Shown here piece by piece: positions 1 through 10,438 of a stretch of DNA of 25,778 nt (position 1 is the first letter of the stretch; every line of letters begins with the position of its first letter). Position numbers and translations under genes: made by a program. This stretch comes from Gracilariopsis chorda (taxonomy: Eukaryota; Rhodophyta; Florideophyceae; Gracilariales; Gracilariaceae): positions 1-25,778 of the forward strand of contig NBIV01000439.1 of NCBI GenBank assembly GCA_003194525.1, written 5' to 3'. The notes under the pieces are model-generated. The model was not told the DNA's origin and ran no database searches. It saw only the letters and a list, made by a program, of their open reading frames with translations.

Positions 1-384
1 CCCTAAAAAAAACCCCTAAAACCCCTAAAATCCCCTAAAAACCCCTAAAAACCCCTAAAACCCCTAAAAACCCCTAAACCCCTAAAAACCCCTAAAATCC
101 CCAAAATCCCCAAAATCCCCTAAAATCCCCTAAAAAAAACCCCTAAAAAACCCCCCCTAAAAACCCCTAAAAACCCCTAAAATCCCTAAAACCCCTAATC
201 CCTAAAAACCCTAAAAACCCTAAAAACCCTCCCCCCCTAAATCCCCTAACCCCTAAAAACCCCCTAAAAACCCCTAAAACCCTAAAAAACCCCTAAAAAT
301 CCCCTAAAATCCCCTAAAAACCCCTAAAATCCCTAAAATCCCTAAAACCCTAAAACCCCTAAATCCCCTAAAAACCCCTAAAAC
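1..384. repeat. Telomere repeat array (C-strand)
   Basis: Uninterrupted run of C3-4(T)A3-5 units, mostly CCCCTAAAAA, CCCCTAAAAT and CCCTAAAAA, reading 5'-CCCTAA-3' into the chromosome as expected for a left end. Units vary in both the A run and the C run, with stretches such as seven C or eight A, and some units lack the T (CCCCAAAAT). The variation may be real (a slippery or mixed telomerase template) or homopolymer error from long reads. Non-telomeric sequence begins at about 385. Confidence 0.95.
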
Positions 385-431
385 CACCGCCACCACTCCG
401 CGCAAGAGCGCGTCAAGTGCAGCACAGTGAC

Positions 432-1577
432 ATGAACGAGACCGATGAGGAAATCAACGAGTCGATGGCAGTCTATGTTGCCTAGGAGCGGTTAAAGCAA
501 ACCCTCGCCGTGTGTAACTTTCGCATAAAATCGCTTCACGTCGAATCTTCTTCTGTGAAGGATCTTCCATTTGACTTCATTGCGTCAACGTCCTCGCACA
601 CTGCCACTGACAGCACGCAACCTCAATCTAGGAAACGTCCGGCCTCAGGATCTTCTGCCGAGAGCACCTCTCGTCTCACAAAGCGAGCTCGCAGCTCTTC
701 TGGTTCGCCCGCAGCCTGTTCGGCACGCGTCACGTGTATGGTTTGTCATAAAACAGTCGCCGACATAGACACGCTTGTTCGTCACTTCCGTCACGCACAC
801 TAGGACCTCAAGCCGTATTCATGTCCACGGTGCAGTGGGTTGTATGCCACCGAGGACATGACGTGGGCACATCTTAGCAATGTGCATCTTGCCAAGCCAC
901 GTACGTTCAAGTGCGGCCACTGCGACGCCTCGTTTGATCAGATTGGAGCCAAGACAACACACGAACATGCCACGCATAACAAGTCGAAGCTCCCATATGT
1001 GTGTTCGTTTGAAGGATGCAACTTTGGTTTCAGGTTTCCGGCTCATGTGCGACGGCGGCTGCGGCGGAGAAGGACATCTGACGCGCAGCGGCAGATGGAA
1101 ACATGCGGCGGTGAGGAGCTTTTGACGATAAGCAGAGAGCCAGTGCTTCACGAGACGGGATTGCGAGCGAGAGTGGAGCGAGGTCTCGTGGTTCATCAAG
1201 CTCAATATACGACAAAGCGGAGAGCGCTATGGCCGTTTTCATCGTCTTTGGAATACGACGTGGTCTCCTTTCGTCGTCGCTCAATTTCGGCTCCATTGGA
1301 TTACAGCAATTCTCATCTCAAACGCCGTATTCTACCGCAACCTGTTGATACTGCTCTGTCTAACTCCGAAACTCCACCGTCACCTGAGCTGCTTTTGGCA
1401 GCAAATCCGCCAAAAACTGATGAAGTACTTTTATTCACGCCACCTTCACATCAAATGTCGCAGCGGCTGTGTTTATTGTCACAAACGCCTGTCCCTGAAG
1501 TTTTTGGCACGACAAACGTACCTTCGTTCGTTCCGAATGACGATGATAATTTGTGGATTGATTTGCACAACTTCTGA
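432..1577 (+). pseudogene. C2H2 zinc-finger protein relic, four fingers, two internal stops
   Basis: One continuous frame runs from ATG 432 to TGA 1577, broken by TAG at 483-485 and TAG at 801-803. Read through, it has a Ser/Lys/Arg-rich basic stretch (about 620-710) that could be a nuclear localisation signal, then C2H2 fingers. Finger 1 is C-x2-C-x12-H-x4-H ending at 800. Finger 2 (about 820-880) and finger 3 (about 911-977) have the same spacing. Finger 4 starts C-x4-C (about 1001-1020) but its histidines are missing in this frame; a GHLTR stretch typical of a finger lies in the +1 frame near 1068-1084, so a frameshift or small unrecognised intron is likely. The C-terminal third is Ser/Pro-rich and ends in an acidic segment, as in many transcription factors. 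A TFIIIA-like or sequence-specific DNA-binding role is family knowledge; the target is unknown. The two stops make function doubtful unless stops are read through. It lies only 47 bases from the telomere. Confidence 0.75.
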
Positions 1578-2298
1578 ACCTGATAGTTCACATGTATAGC
1601 GAAAGTATTAATGTTGTTCCACAGATTTACTGCAAGTAGAAGTATATGCGCAGTATATGACCTTACATAGCCGGATTGCACTTTGCTTGTTTGACGCCAT
1701 ATGGATAGTTTCATTCCCCTTGCTGCAAGTCATTTCTGGTCAAAAGAAAGTAAAGAAAGGAGACCTTAGTGTTGTACGTGCGTGGATCCACCCAGCCGTA
1801 AAGAGCTGCGTCGTCAGCTGCCATATTCTTCGAGCAGTACAACTTGGCAACGTGTGTGGTCCGCGTAGCATGACATCAAGCAAACTGTCCCGCCAGCCTG
1901 CCAGGCTGCCTAGCGAATGTTTTTGGCGCTTTCTCGTACAAACATGTGCTACATCAGCAGTGCCCAAATAACTTCACGCCGCCAACCCTCACGCGTCGAA
2001 ACTCGTACAATGCCTGCGATCTTGGATTCGAGCGCGCATATGTTGCCCGTGCCGCCGTTGGTAGTTGCTTTTCTCTCCCACCTACGGGTATTATTCGTCT
2101 TGTGCAATTTGTATTGCATGAGTGGATGCACTTTGTGTTTGAAATCCGCTGCACGTCGTTCACCGCAACGAATCATCAAAACTGATTGTTGGCATTGTAA
2201 CATCATCTGCTTCTCCGCCGATACTGTTGGTTAGAACAAGCAACGCTTTCTCATGAGTGTTGTGTTGTGTGTTTGCGTAGTCTTTCAAGTGTCTTTTC
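1578..2298. other. No supportable gene
   Basis: Several short open frames occur on both strands (for example + 1917-2234 and 1946-2185). None has a recognisable domain, and frames overlap without a preferred one. The stretch translated from about 1966 to 2185 reads more protein-like than its surroundings, so a decayed gene is possible. I see no RNA gene here. Confidence 0.4.
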
Positions 2299-2800
2299 AT
2301 GGCATCCGATATCGCCGCTGAGCTACAAACTACTCTCTCTAAAGCAGACTTCAATACCATTGCTTCACTCATGTTATTGTACAATTCTTTCAAACCTGAG
2401 GAAGCAGGTCAAACAAGAGTAGCTTTTCAGTATTTCGTCGAGAATCTACGCCTGCGATACAAAAGAGAATTTAAAGGTTGCCAAAAGCTTCTCACTCTCA
2501 AAACGGAAGAAGTGGAACATTTACTGGTCGAAAATGAATCCAAGCGAGACTCAAAGATCTCCCGAGTCAGAAAGGAGGAGAAATAGAGGAAAAATGTATA
2601 GAGATGCCGGAGATAATCCAGCTCGCAAGATGTGTAATTTGTCCATGAATGCCTTGCATAGAAACGAAATGGGTAAAGCTGCGAAGCTTGTTGATGAGCA
2701 CCATCGAGAGGCGGTGATTGAAAAGGAGGCGGCAAGGAATTTGCAGTATGAGGAAGGCAAGCAGTCTACCTCTCCAATCAAGCAAGTTGAAAGACCTTGA
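2299..2800 (+). pseudogene. Unrecognised helical charged protein in two overlapping frames
   Basis: A first frame (ATG 2299 to TAG 2586, 95 aa) is helical and ends in a highly charged Lys/Glu/Arg stretch. A second frame (ATG 2534 to TGA 2800, 88 aa) overlaps it by 53 bases and is also helical and charged, with Glu/Ala/Lys-rich heptad-like spacing in its last 50 residues. The matched composition suggests one ancestral coiled-coil-like protein split by a frameshift near 2580 rather than two genes. No family is recognised. The alternative is a missed short intron, but no convincing GT-AG pair was found at the junction. Confidence 0.45.
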
Positions 2801-2860
2801 GCATTCCAACATTCATGTCCAAGTCAAATGCAGAACTAGAAGATTACCTACATTGATAAA

Positions 2861-3124
2861 ATGAATACGTTGCTGTTGTTGTTTACTATGGGCCCTCAAT
2901 GCTTAATTACTGCACTTTGGGTAGAAGTATCGTCTACCGAGCAAACCACGTTAGTCTTTTTCATCAAAGCACTGTGTGGCAGAAACCTGCGTTTCGAGCT
3001 CCGCAATGGCGTTTGCGTGGAAGGCGAGTTGGAGTCCGCTGATCAGAACATGAATTCATGTACTCAATTCTCACCGAAGAGAACATTGGGGGTGTTTAGC
3101 GACTCACTAACTTCATTTACATAA
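2861..3124 (+). pseudogene. Sm-like (LSM) domain fragment
   Basis: An 87-codon frame starts at ATG 2861. Residues about 31-65 (2951-3055) match the Sm1 half of the Sm fold: a helix with LVFFIKALCGR, then strands with FELRNGVCVEGELESAD and an NMN at the end of Sm1, which in Sm proteins lines the RNA-binding loop. The Sm2 half (normally a RG motif in a strand) is not found in any frame downstream to about 3250, so the fold is incomplete. Sm-like proteins form heptameric rings that bind U-rich RNA in splicing and decay. Here it is most likely a truncated copy. Which LSM paralogue it derives from cannot be decided. Confidence 0.6.
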
Positions 3125-4098
3125 TCGCTTGCAATCAGTGTGGCGATCTGCCATGTGTTATGGAACTGGTTGCCTTGCTTGGCTGCGTTCGTGTTCTACA
3201 AATTTCTCGCCTGAAGGAGCCCCTTGCGTTGATCTGGCCGTCAAGTGAGGGTTAGAAATGTTGGCGATATGGCGTTTCTGTGCCCTGCCGTAGCACTGGT
3301 AACAAGCTCCCAGGGGTGGGCATGCTTCACAGAGTACCAAAGGTGGTGAAGGGACAAAGAAAGAGCACGGAGAGTCCATTGACGGGAGATGCAGTCGAGA
3401 TTTGCACAAACCTGAGGTGTATCGCTCTCACGATTCGCGTATTGCCGACGCCCTTCAACTCGAGTTAGGACGCGATCGCAACGATGATTCGTCTGCTGCT
3501 GAGCAAGTCAAGCCAGCAAGTGCTGCTCTTCCAAGGCTCCCAATCATTCATTCGCTGCTGCGCTTCATTGTCGACAGTTGCACGCTTCATTGTCGACAGT
3601 TGCACCTCATCTGCCCGTTCCACAGACAAAGCCGGCTAACACTTCGTTTGATTCATTAGGTATAAACTCATCCATAAGTTCCCTTCTTTCTGCCCGAGCT
3701 ACTCGCCGTCAACGGAAACGCACTAGCGCTGTTAAGAGCAGATGCGAAAAAGTGGAATCTCACCTTCGTGGCAAGAAGAACAACTCGAAATACTCCGCGA
3801 AGCCGTTGTCTCCTTTGTGTCAGGTGAGACCAGTAGTATTGGAGCATACTTTACAAGCACTCAAGATATGTAACACCGTGCCACTTACATGCCTGGTTAA
3901 GACTGTATGCAGTCTCGAAGACACCTGCTGCATTTAGAGACAGAGAGATGTGTATGTAAATTATAAGCCACCATGAAGCGATCCGACTTCGTAGCTAGTA
4001 TACGACCTCTGAATGTAGTCCGTCCAATTTTGTACATCATTCATATAAAGGAATACAAAAGTTGAGCTGAACACAATATGCTTGTCTCTTTAGCTATC
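3125..4098. other. Decayed intergenic stretch with unrecognised frames
   Basis: Holds short overlapping frames on both strands. Plus frames at 3402-3659 and 3578-3937 switch exactly at the 22-bp tandem duplication (3561-3604), suggesting a coding remnant broken by that duplication. The downstream frame has a basic Arg/Lys stretch around 3695-3800. It has no ATG of its own and no recognised domain. The last 160 bases (3940-4098) are AT-rich and may be the shared 3' flank with the minus-strand gene that ends at 4099. Confidence 0.4.
3561..3604. repeat. 22-bp perfect tandem duplication
   Basis: CGCTTCATTGTCGACAGTTG followed by CA occurs twice in direct succession (3561-3582 and 3583-3604) without mismatch. 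Because 22 is not a multiple of 3 it shifts any reading frame that crosses it. Confidence 0.9.
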
Positions 4099-5101
4099 CT
4101 ACCTCGCCGATGATTCTCTGCTCTCAACTTCCTTTGGCTCATAACCTTGAAAACTTTGCTGTGAAGTTGTCAATACATCTACTCTACCTGTATCATTCCA
4201 GTCCATGTATTCCTCGTCGTCTGAAGAATCTGCAGTATCGTCGACCACGGATATAACATTGGAGGCCATTTGCATGAGATTGGTGTCCATACCAAGGGAT
4301 ACAGTCTCCTCTGCACTCTCCGTAACGGCGCTGTCCAGAGATGCCGATCCCGGTTCGTTGTGAACAACCTTTAAATTGGCGAGCTTTTCTGTGGCTCCCG
4401 CAATAGACTTGATCTGAGTATCAACAAACGCTTCATACGATCCTTCTTCCTCGTCCAATGAAGAATCCACAGTGTCAATCATTGTTCAAATTCAACATCC
4501 CTTAGCTCATGAAGCTTCGACATGTACGCTTTTTGGCTCCGGTCACGGCTGTTCTCCCTTGATACTCTCCCCGGTTTTGAGGAGTCCTCAGTTGCGATAG
4601 AATCCATGATCGGCTTCACAACCTCCACTTCTTCTTCTTCCTTTGCAAACCGCGCTCTCATTTCCAGGGGAATGTCGTGATCCACCGGTTTCGCATTGCG
4701 AGCATTATCATCGTCGGCAGCAAACTGCTCCAGATCATCGAAATCAACTGGCTTGATTTCTTCTTCTTCTTCTACAATGTCATCGCCTGGTCTAGGAGGA
4801 TTCTGCATCAAAGATATGTGCATGGCACCAGAGCCGTCTCCAAAGTGGTCCGAAAAGCCTAGCCCGCCCATCTCGAGTAGATTGGTAGCCTCTGCTTCGT
4901 CCTCCTGGTGTTCGCATAGAGGTTCTGACGAGCCAAAAAGCTTGCTGACTGGCTCCATTCTAAAGCTGAAAACAATGTTTCGATAACAGTCGAGTCGCAT
5001 CCGGGGCAACATCTCAAGCGGCAAACCTCATGGAAACTATGGAGGCAGGCGCCAAGGTTCTCCTCATTGACAAAGACCTGACAGCCACAACTATTGAACA
5101 T
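4099..5101 (-). pseudogene. RING-H2 finger protein with acidic tail, frame-broken
   Basis: Read on the minus strand from ATG 5101, the first 36 residues carry a RING-H2 pattern: C19-x-H21-x2-H24-x2-C27 then C32-x2-C35, preceded by a C5-x-C7 pair where a normal RING has C-x2-C. RING fingers act as E3 ubiquitin ligases (family knowledge). The frame then changes at about 4975-5000 into a 181-codon frame (to 4479) rich in Asp/Glu runs, and changes again at 4479-4482, where TGA overlaps ATG, into a 127-codon acidic Ser/Asp-rich frame ending at 4099. The three pieces abut closely and share composition, so one ancestral gene with two frameshifts (or an intron at the first junction, where TTTTCAG sits) is the simplest reading. 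The first zinc ligand pair is atypical and may be damaged. Confidence 0.5.
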
Positions 5102-5217
5102 CGAAGACTTTCAAACAAAAAATGGAAACCCCTTCTGGAGACACAGCATATGTTTGCTTATGCATGTTCCTAGTGCGAAATGTCCCTGCCATAACATCGC
5201 CTCCGTCATTGAGACCA

Positions 5218-6441
5218 TCATATATTCTTCACTTTGTGCTTCAAAAGTCCGCTACGGAGTCTTGTGAAATAAACCTCCCGATCTTCTATTACTATTGGAT
5301 TGAGTTGCTTTCCTCCACCAACGCAGAGTAGAGACTCAACGCCCAGGCGAAGCGGAAACGGTTCTTCGCTGTCTAGAATAACCTGTGTATGCGCATCAAC
5401 GGCAACCACGTGATCTGTCTTCTTCTTGACGTACATTCGAACTAAATAGAAATGCATCCCAGTTGATGCAGCAACACATGACGGTTTGTAAAGCAGCGCA
5501 GAATACTTTCTTACTTCAAGATTAAGCTTCATCTTTTGAAAAACAGGGGTTACGGACGCTACCGTATACAAAGGTTCCTCGTGAGATTCGAAGCACTTCG
5601 AAGCCACCAAAGCTGCCGCCCTGCTCTGTTCTTCGCACCGCGTTAGTGAAAGATATGCGCAATACACAATGTTCACACAAGCGTCAATTAAACAGTTAAA
5701 TCTGCTTCCGTACCTCAAATTATTTCTTAAGTCTTCCATCCAATACCGCTTGGAAAGATCAAATGTTGGGCGGCGTCCGGGTATATTCAATCTTAGACTT
5801 ACGCCAGGGTTATTGCGTAGATAACCTAAGCATGCATCCGTAAATCCAACAGAGTTATCTTCATTCAGCGCGTTAGTCTGTATCTCAGCTACTCTTTTCT
5901 TCGACCCGAAGTACCTTTTGGCCCTTGTAGTCATTGATGAAGCATGCAGATAAATGACGTCTCCTTTAACATGATGAAATCCAAAGCTGTCTTCCTCAAC
6001 TTCATGAAAAGAATCAATATTTCCTTGAGCAGATCCACAAGCGTAATTACGACCTCTGGCGAACCTTTTCGTGCCATTCACAGTTCTAATTTCTGATCCA
6101 TCTCCACAGAACATTTGCTCAATAACCCATTCGTTTGGCGAGTCAAAATCTACATTAGAATATTCACCAACCTTTTCCGGAGCTGTGGTAAAGCTTATGG
6201 GATTTACTGACACTCTTTCAAATTGGGGTCCACCTTCGCCCACAACTTCCTCTTCGATTGGGTTAGATTGGAAAACCTTTGAAGTAAATTGCGCCTTCCT
6301 GTGATTGAAAAACTTTGATACGACTTTTGCTTTCGGCGGTTTTTGTTGCTTGAATCTCGAAAACTGATGCGGTGGTAAGTCGGGGATGCCTGCTTTCTTC
6401 ATTCTACTTTTCAGCCTGGTCTTTGAACTTGAACGCCCCAT
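5218..6441 (-). CDS. Unrecognised 407-aa protein; possible papain-fold cysteine peptidase-like C-terminus
   Basis: Largest intact frame in the left half of the window. The frame is open from 6483, but the first ATG is at 6441, giving 407 residues. The N-terminus is very basic (RSSSKTRLKSRMKK) and could target nucleus or nucleolus. No known domain is certain. The C-terminal 170 residues show two segments reminiscent of papain-fold peptidases: FNCLIDACVNIVYCAY (residues about 248-263, candidate Cys250) and DHVVAVDAHTQVILDSEE (about 343-360, candidate His344 followed by Asp349/Asp357), the second resembling the His-strand-Asp part of such enzymes. This assignment is inference only; a transposon-derived protein is an alternative. 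It sits upstream of, and in the same direction as, the RING relic, 116 bases away. It is open throughout while its neighbours are broken, which argues that it is functional or recently acquired. Confidence 0.6.
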   Translation of the reverse strand: MGRSSSKTRLKSRMKKAGIPDLPPHQFSRFKQQKPPKAKVVSKFFNHRKAQFTSKVFQSNPIEEEVVGEGGPQFERVSVNPISFTTAPEKVGEYSNVDFDSPNEWVIEQMFCGDGSEIRTVNGTKRFARGRNYACGSAQGNIDSFHEVEEDSFGFHHVKGDVIYLHASSMTTRAKRYFGSKKRVAEIQTNALNEDNSVGFTDACLGYLRNNPGVSLRLNIPGRRPTFDLSKRYWMEDLRNNLRYGSRFNCLIDACVNIVYCAYLSLTRCEEQSRAAALVASKCFESHEEPLYTVASVTPVFQKMKLNLEVRKYSALLYKPSCVAASTGMHFYLVRMYVKKKTDHVVAVDAHTQVILDSEEPFPLRLGVESLLCVGGGKQLNPIVIEDREVYFTRLRSGLLKHKVKNI

Positions 6442-7059
6442 TAGGACTTGGAGCACACACCCTTCGTGACTACAAGACGGCAAACGATTTGCTTATGATG
6501 GGCGAGATTAGCCAGATCTGTCGTCCTGATCGGCCAGCTTTGCGCGCTGTCATCACGCCTAGTGGACACGTGGAGCCACACTACCAATAAAGGAGTCGTC
6601 TCGCCGGCGCCTCCACCCGGACGAAGACGACCATCGATTCGGTCAGTCTCACGCGCTATAGCTCTTTCGCTGTGCAGCGCAGTCTGCGTCTCATTGTGCA
6701 ATGCTTATGTAAAGGACGTTTAGTGATTGCATCTGGGGCAAAAGTACATATGATTGGCTCATGGGAATTGAATCCAAAAATATCGCAGCAAGGACAACAT
6801 ATTCACAAATATATATTTTTCTACGCCTGCAGTTAACACAAATCTTCAGATCTGCCTGCAAGCTGTTCTGCTACAAGTTCTGGCATGAGATGTTCGTGAG
6901 TCTGTGTCAAACGACGTTAAGGCAATCAAACTCGATTTGCGCATGCCTATGTAGCAAAGATGTTGTACGCATTAAGTGCGCGCAGTCTGCAGCTACGCTT
7001 TCAAAGGTGATGTACGCGTCATAAGGTTTGAAATTTGCCTTTTTCGTTTGTTCTTAAAG
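6442..7059. other. No supportable gene
   Basis: Short frames only. About 6440-6700 is open on the minus strand in a low-information Arg-rich frame; I regard it as chance. It could contain the promoter of the minus-strand 407-aa gene (its ATG is at 6441) and the decayed 5' part of the DIS3 relic, whose recognisable homology starts at about 7075. Confidence 0.4.
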
Positions 7060-8051
7060 AAGAAGCCGAAGGATATTCCTACAGATGATGATGTGACCCA
7101 ATCGCTTCTGGGTTTGGCAGAAATTGCAAAGAAGTTAAGAAAGCGACGAATGAACTCAGGCGCTCTGATCTTGGCGTCACGCGAGGTGCAGTTCAAGATT
7201 GAAGAAGCACAAGACGAAGTTACGGGTGTGGCGATGTACGAAGTTCGTGAAACCAATCAAATGGTAGAGAAGTTTTATGCTCCTAGCGAATGTTGTTGTG
7301 ACCGGGAAGATTTTGAAGCATTTCCCTCAGTGCTCGATGCTTAGAAGACATCCAATACCGTCGGAGAAACTGCTCGAACCTCTAATTCGGGCTTAAAAAT
7401 GTGCCGGGTTTGACATCGAACAGTCAAACAGCAAGAGACTCAATGAGTCATTGGCTGAGGTTGAGAACATTGCAAAGGCAAGTAGAGATGAGTATCTAGG
7501 TACTTTGCTCACAAGCGGTGTACTTTTCCTCAGGAGAATTATCGGACACCGAATATTTGCATTACGGTTTGGCAGCGCCTGTGTACACCCACTTCACATC
7601 TTCCATTCGTAGGTACGCAGACGTCCTTGTTCATAGATTGCTCTCCGCGTGCCTTGGGTACGCGTGGCTTCCTGTATCTTTGCAGGATTCGCACAGAATG
7701 ATCCAATGTGCTGTGGCTATCAATCAAAGACACAGATGTGCTCAGTACGCTTCAAGGGCGTCCACATTGCTGCATACAGTTCTATTGTTCAAGGAAGAAG
7801 GTGAGAAGCTGGAACAAACTGCGCGCATCATTCGAATTCTCGGCAATGGTGTAGTGGTGCTCGTTCCGTGATATGGCGTTGAAAGTATAGTACACGTCAA
7901 TGATGATGAAAAATAGAAAGTTGATGATACGGGGTCGATGATGATGCTAAAGGATGGACGTACGTTGCAAGTTGTGGGTGAAGTGAAGGTGCGCATTAGG
8001 ATTGACCCAGCTCCTGAAAGAATGGGCAAAGTTGTGTTCAAACTGATCTGA
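7060..8051 (+). pseudogene. DIS3/RRP44 exosome ribonuclease relic (RNB C-terminal half plus S1)
   Basis: Three plus frames tile one DIS3-like protein. Frame 1 (about 7075-7277) carries the RNB segment with GALILASREVQF and YEVRETNQMVEKF. Frame 2 (7277-7516) continues with MLLANVVV and the LRRHPIPSE segment and has TAA at 7394-7396. Frame 3 (from 7518) has [18 protein letters not shown], then [18 protein letters not shown], the signature of the RNB core, and runs into an S1-type RNA-binding end, broken by TGA 7869-7871 and TAG 7914-7916, ending at TGA 8049-8051. DIS3 is the 3'-5' hydrolytic subunit of the RNA exosome. The catalytic aspartate cluster, the PIN domain and the cold-shock domains that precede this part are absent, so this is a C-terminal fragment with two frameshifts and at least three stops. 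It cannot encode an active enzyme; presumably an intact copy exists elsewhere. Confidence 0.85.
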
Positions 8052-9422
8052 ATTGCAGTCCCGTCTTGTCTCGAGTGCGGCAGATTGAGCAGAAGATCAC
8101 GTGCCATCTGCTTTTCTTTGTGTAGAGATGTGAAGTAAATGATCGCAACTCATGTAGTCGGACATGCATAGAACGACGACGATGAACACATAGATTTCAC
8201 GCCAAGTTTGAACTCTGGACTACTCAAAAAAACAACATAGAACTAACCCTAAGCAAGGCAATGAGAAGTCCTGATGCAGTGGAGAGCGCTATAGCTTGGA
8301 TTGAAGGGTTTTGGGAAGAGCCGGAGAGTTCGAAATCTCCAGGACAAGTGGGAAAGAAAACACTAAACTGACTGGTAGGGAGTTCATGAGTCCAAAACGT
8401 TTGTGGTCCCAACTGATAATAAGAGTTTGTGGGAGAATGAGGCAACGATTTATGAATAGAATGAGTAAGCCATGTGCAAAAGAGATCGCTTACTGAGTCT
8501 TAAAGACCGAACTGGTAGAATATGATGAGCATTTTGAGCTCTCATGAGGGAAGTAGTTTGATCAAAACGATCCCCCACAGCACGGAGAGCTGTTACTAAT
8601 ACGTGAGTATGCCGAATATTTATCCGATTTCCAAGAACAACATGGTGTACGAACTTCATTCGCAGTACAGGGGTACAGGATATGGGTTAACCCTTACCCT
8701 TCCCTTCGGTGATTTGTGCCAACTTCTGTCAAAGAAGGATAGCGCGCGCTAGAAATGACTTATTCTGTCGGTCGAAGCCATATGCGAACCCACAACAGCT
8801 CATGATGCCCTCCCTAAGACTACAAAACGTCTACTCATTCTCATCAAGAGCAACAGCTCAAAGTAGACAATCGCGTGCGACTAATGAAACCCGCAAGAAA
8901 GGTTCAATTTGGAGACTTTCCTGCCAGTGTCGCTGCACTCCTGTTCCTCTTCGCTGATGGTATCCGTATCATTTGTGAGAACGAAATCCTTATCCAGAAT
9001 TGCCACTTGAGCAACCTGTGCGCCAAAACCATATGTAGCACTCGAAATTCCATCGCTATCTTGGTTTATGACACCACGAACCTCCCCAGCATCGAGGTCA
9101 GTCTGCGTACACATCCACGAAGGCATGGGCTTTAATCAAAAGGTTAGTAGCATGACGATATTGATCAGAATATCGAGTCTCCATGGACCTCCTTTGTGCC
9201 CTTTTTATACTCGAAGTACGATCCTCAAAGAAATTCAACATGTCCATTGAAGCGGATTTCGTGCATAACGCCCAACTCTTAATGAACAATGCCCAATTCG
9301 AGCAACGGTATCTTTGGTCCTCTCAACAGCTGACAAAACTCTAGAAAGAATTCGAAGCACTTTCCAATGGACACAATCTCGCAAGCGGACAGTGATTAAA
9401 TTGTGGAGACTTGGCCATACTT
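8052..9422. other. Long stretch without a recognised gene
   Basis: Many short frames on both strands. Two look more protein-like than chance: a minus frame 8881-9126 (Asp/Glu-rich, possibly continuing from the minus frame 9098-9289) and a plus frame from ATG 9240 that stays helical and Gln/Leu-rich across two stops to about 9400. No family could be named for either. These are probably further decayed gene fragments. No tRNA or rRNA seen. Confidence 0.35.
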
Positions 9423-9975
9423 TTTTTGGCACCATGTTCTATCAAGAGAACATGCAGCTCATATGAATGTACTTGATAAACATGAATTCAGAACATCATA
9501 TGTCTTCTCGGTCGAACTTCTTTCGGCCATCCACCACAGCCTCTTTGTAGTTCGTCGTAAATGAGTGTCAACAGGAAATTCACCGCGTTTCATTCCGAAC
9601 ACCAAAACGCACGACGCTGTTTTTGGCCCTACTCCATTGAAGGAACACAAGATCTGTTTCACTTTCTCAGTGCTCACATCCCATAGGAAATCTAAGAAGC
9701 ATGATCCACGTTCCTCGTACAGCTGTTGCAGTATGCTGTGCGTTACTTCAGAATTTGCTGTCGCCAAACCTCTGCACCGCATCTACGCCTCCATTGATTG
9801 TGCGCCCGCGTTCACGTCGTCTTCTCAATTTGGGAAACTTACTATTCAGCGTTACCAATGCTCTGGACGAATTAGTGTTGTGGTTGCTTGGCTCAAAATT
9901 GTCGGGAAAAAGCCTCCAAGTAGATCCTTTGGACGTTTGTTCTTCGAGTCGGATGCTTTTGACAGCTCACCTCTG
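9423..9975 (-). pseudogene. Endonuclease III-type HhH-GPD DNA glycosylase relic
   Basis: On the minus strand, pieces in different frames follow the endonuclease III order. First comes TILSQATT (about 9910-9890), then a segment with SRALVTL and FPN-EDDVNA (about 9875-9800), broken by TGA where Trp is expected and by TAG just before ATG 9782. The longest intact frame (9782-9459) holds GLATANSE, the helix-hairpin-helix FNGVGPKTA with the catalytic-type Lys, and FPVDTHLRRTTKRL with the catalytic-type Asp. A further frame (about 9482-9423) gives YELHVLLIEHGAKK, which in the family follows the HhH-GPD core. These enzymes excise oxidised pyrimidines from DNA and cleave abasic sites. The 4Fe-4S cysteines of classical Nth are not visible. 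At least two stops and two frameshifts make it a pseudogene. Confidence 0.8.
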
Positions 9976-10219
9976 TGAAATGCAAAGCATCGAGAAGGTT
10001 GAAATCACTTTCTCTGCTGCCTCGTCCGTGCCGTGAGGTGTTCGCTAGGAGGATATCAAAGCAATACGCAGCCGCCATTGGTTCCCACTGTAGCATCTGA
10101 GTCTGGGCTGTTGAACTCGGGCAGCTCAGAGGGGGCCCTCGCCTGCTATCCTGTCGTTTTGGTCGCCCTCTCTTATTCTGCAGCTCACAGGCGTCGATTC
10201 TCGTTACTCAAAACTAACA

Positions 10220-10438
10220 AAAATTGCTGTGGGAATCAAATACTTACAAACCTACTATGGTTGAACTCTACTTGCCAAGATTCTGAAGATGATGTATTCA
10301 GAACTGAACAAGCATGCGTATTTACATCATGATGATCACGATCCCGACCAGCTTCAAATACTTACGGAAAGTAGCTCTCTCGCCGATTCCAGGGTCGCGA
10401 TAAGGACTTTGATCCAAGGCATCTGTACTTCACAATGA
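10220..10438 (+). pseudogene. Unrecognised gene remnant
   Basis: A plus frame without ATG runs from about 10220 to TGA 10436-10438 with a single internal TGA at 10262-10264. The translation is coherent: helical around KILKMMYSELNKHAY, then a His/Asp-rich turn and a Leu/Ile-rich helix. It is unlike random frames but I recognise no family. It is probably one exon or fragment of a decayed gene. The 240 bases before it (9976-10219) contain no supportable gene. Confidence 0.35.

Noticed and set aside
1..384. Interstitial telomere-like repeat
   Set aside because: It occupies the very first base of the window in the correct strand orientation for a left end, so a true chromosome end is simpler.
3270..3345. 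Cys-rich minus frame (CEACPPLGACYQCYGRAQKRH) as a zinc knuckle
   Set aside because: The spacing does not match CCHC and nothing else in that frame resembles gag.
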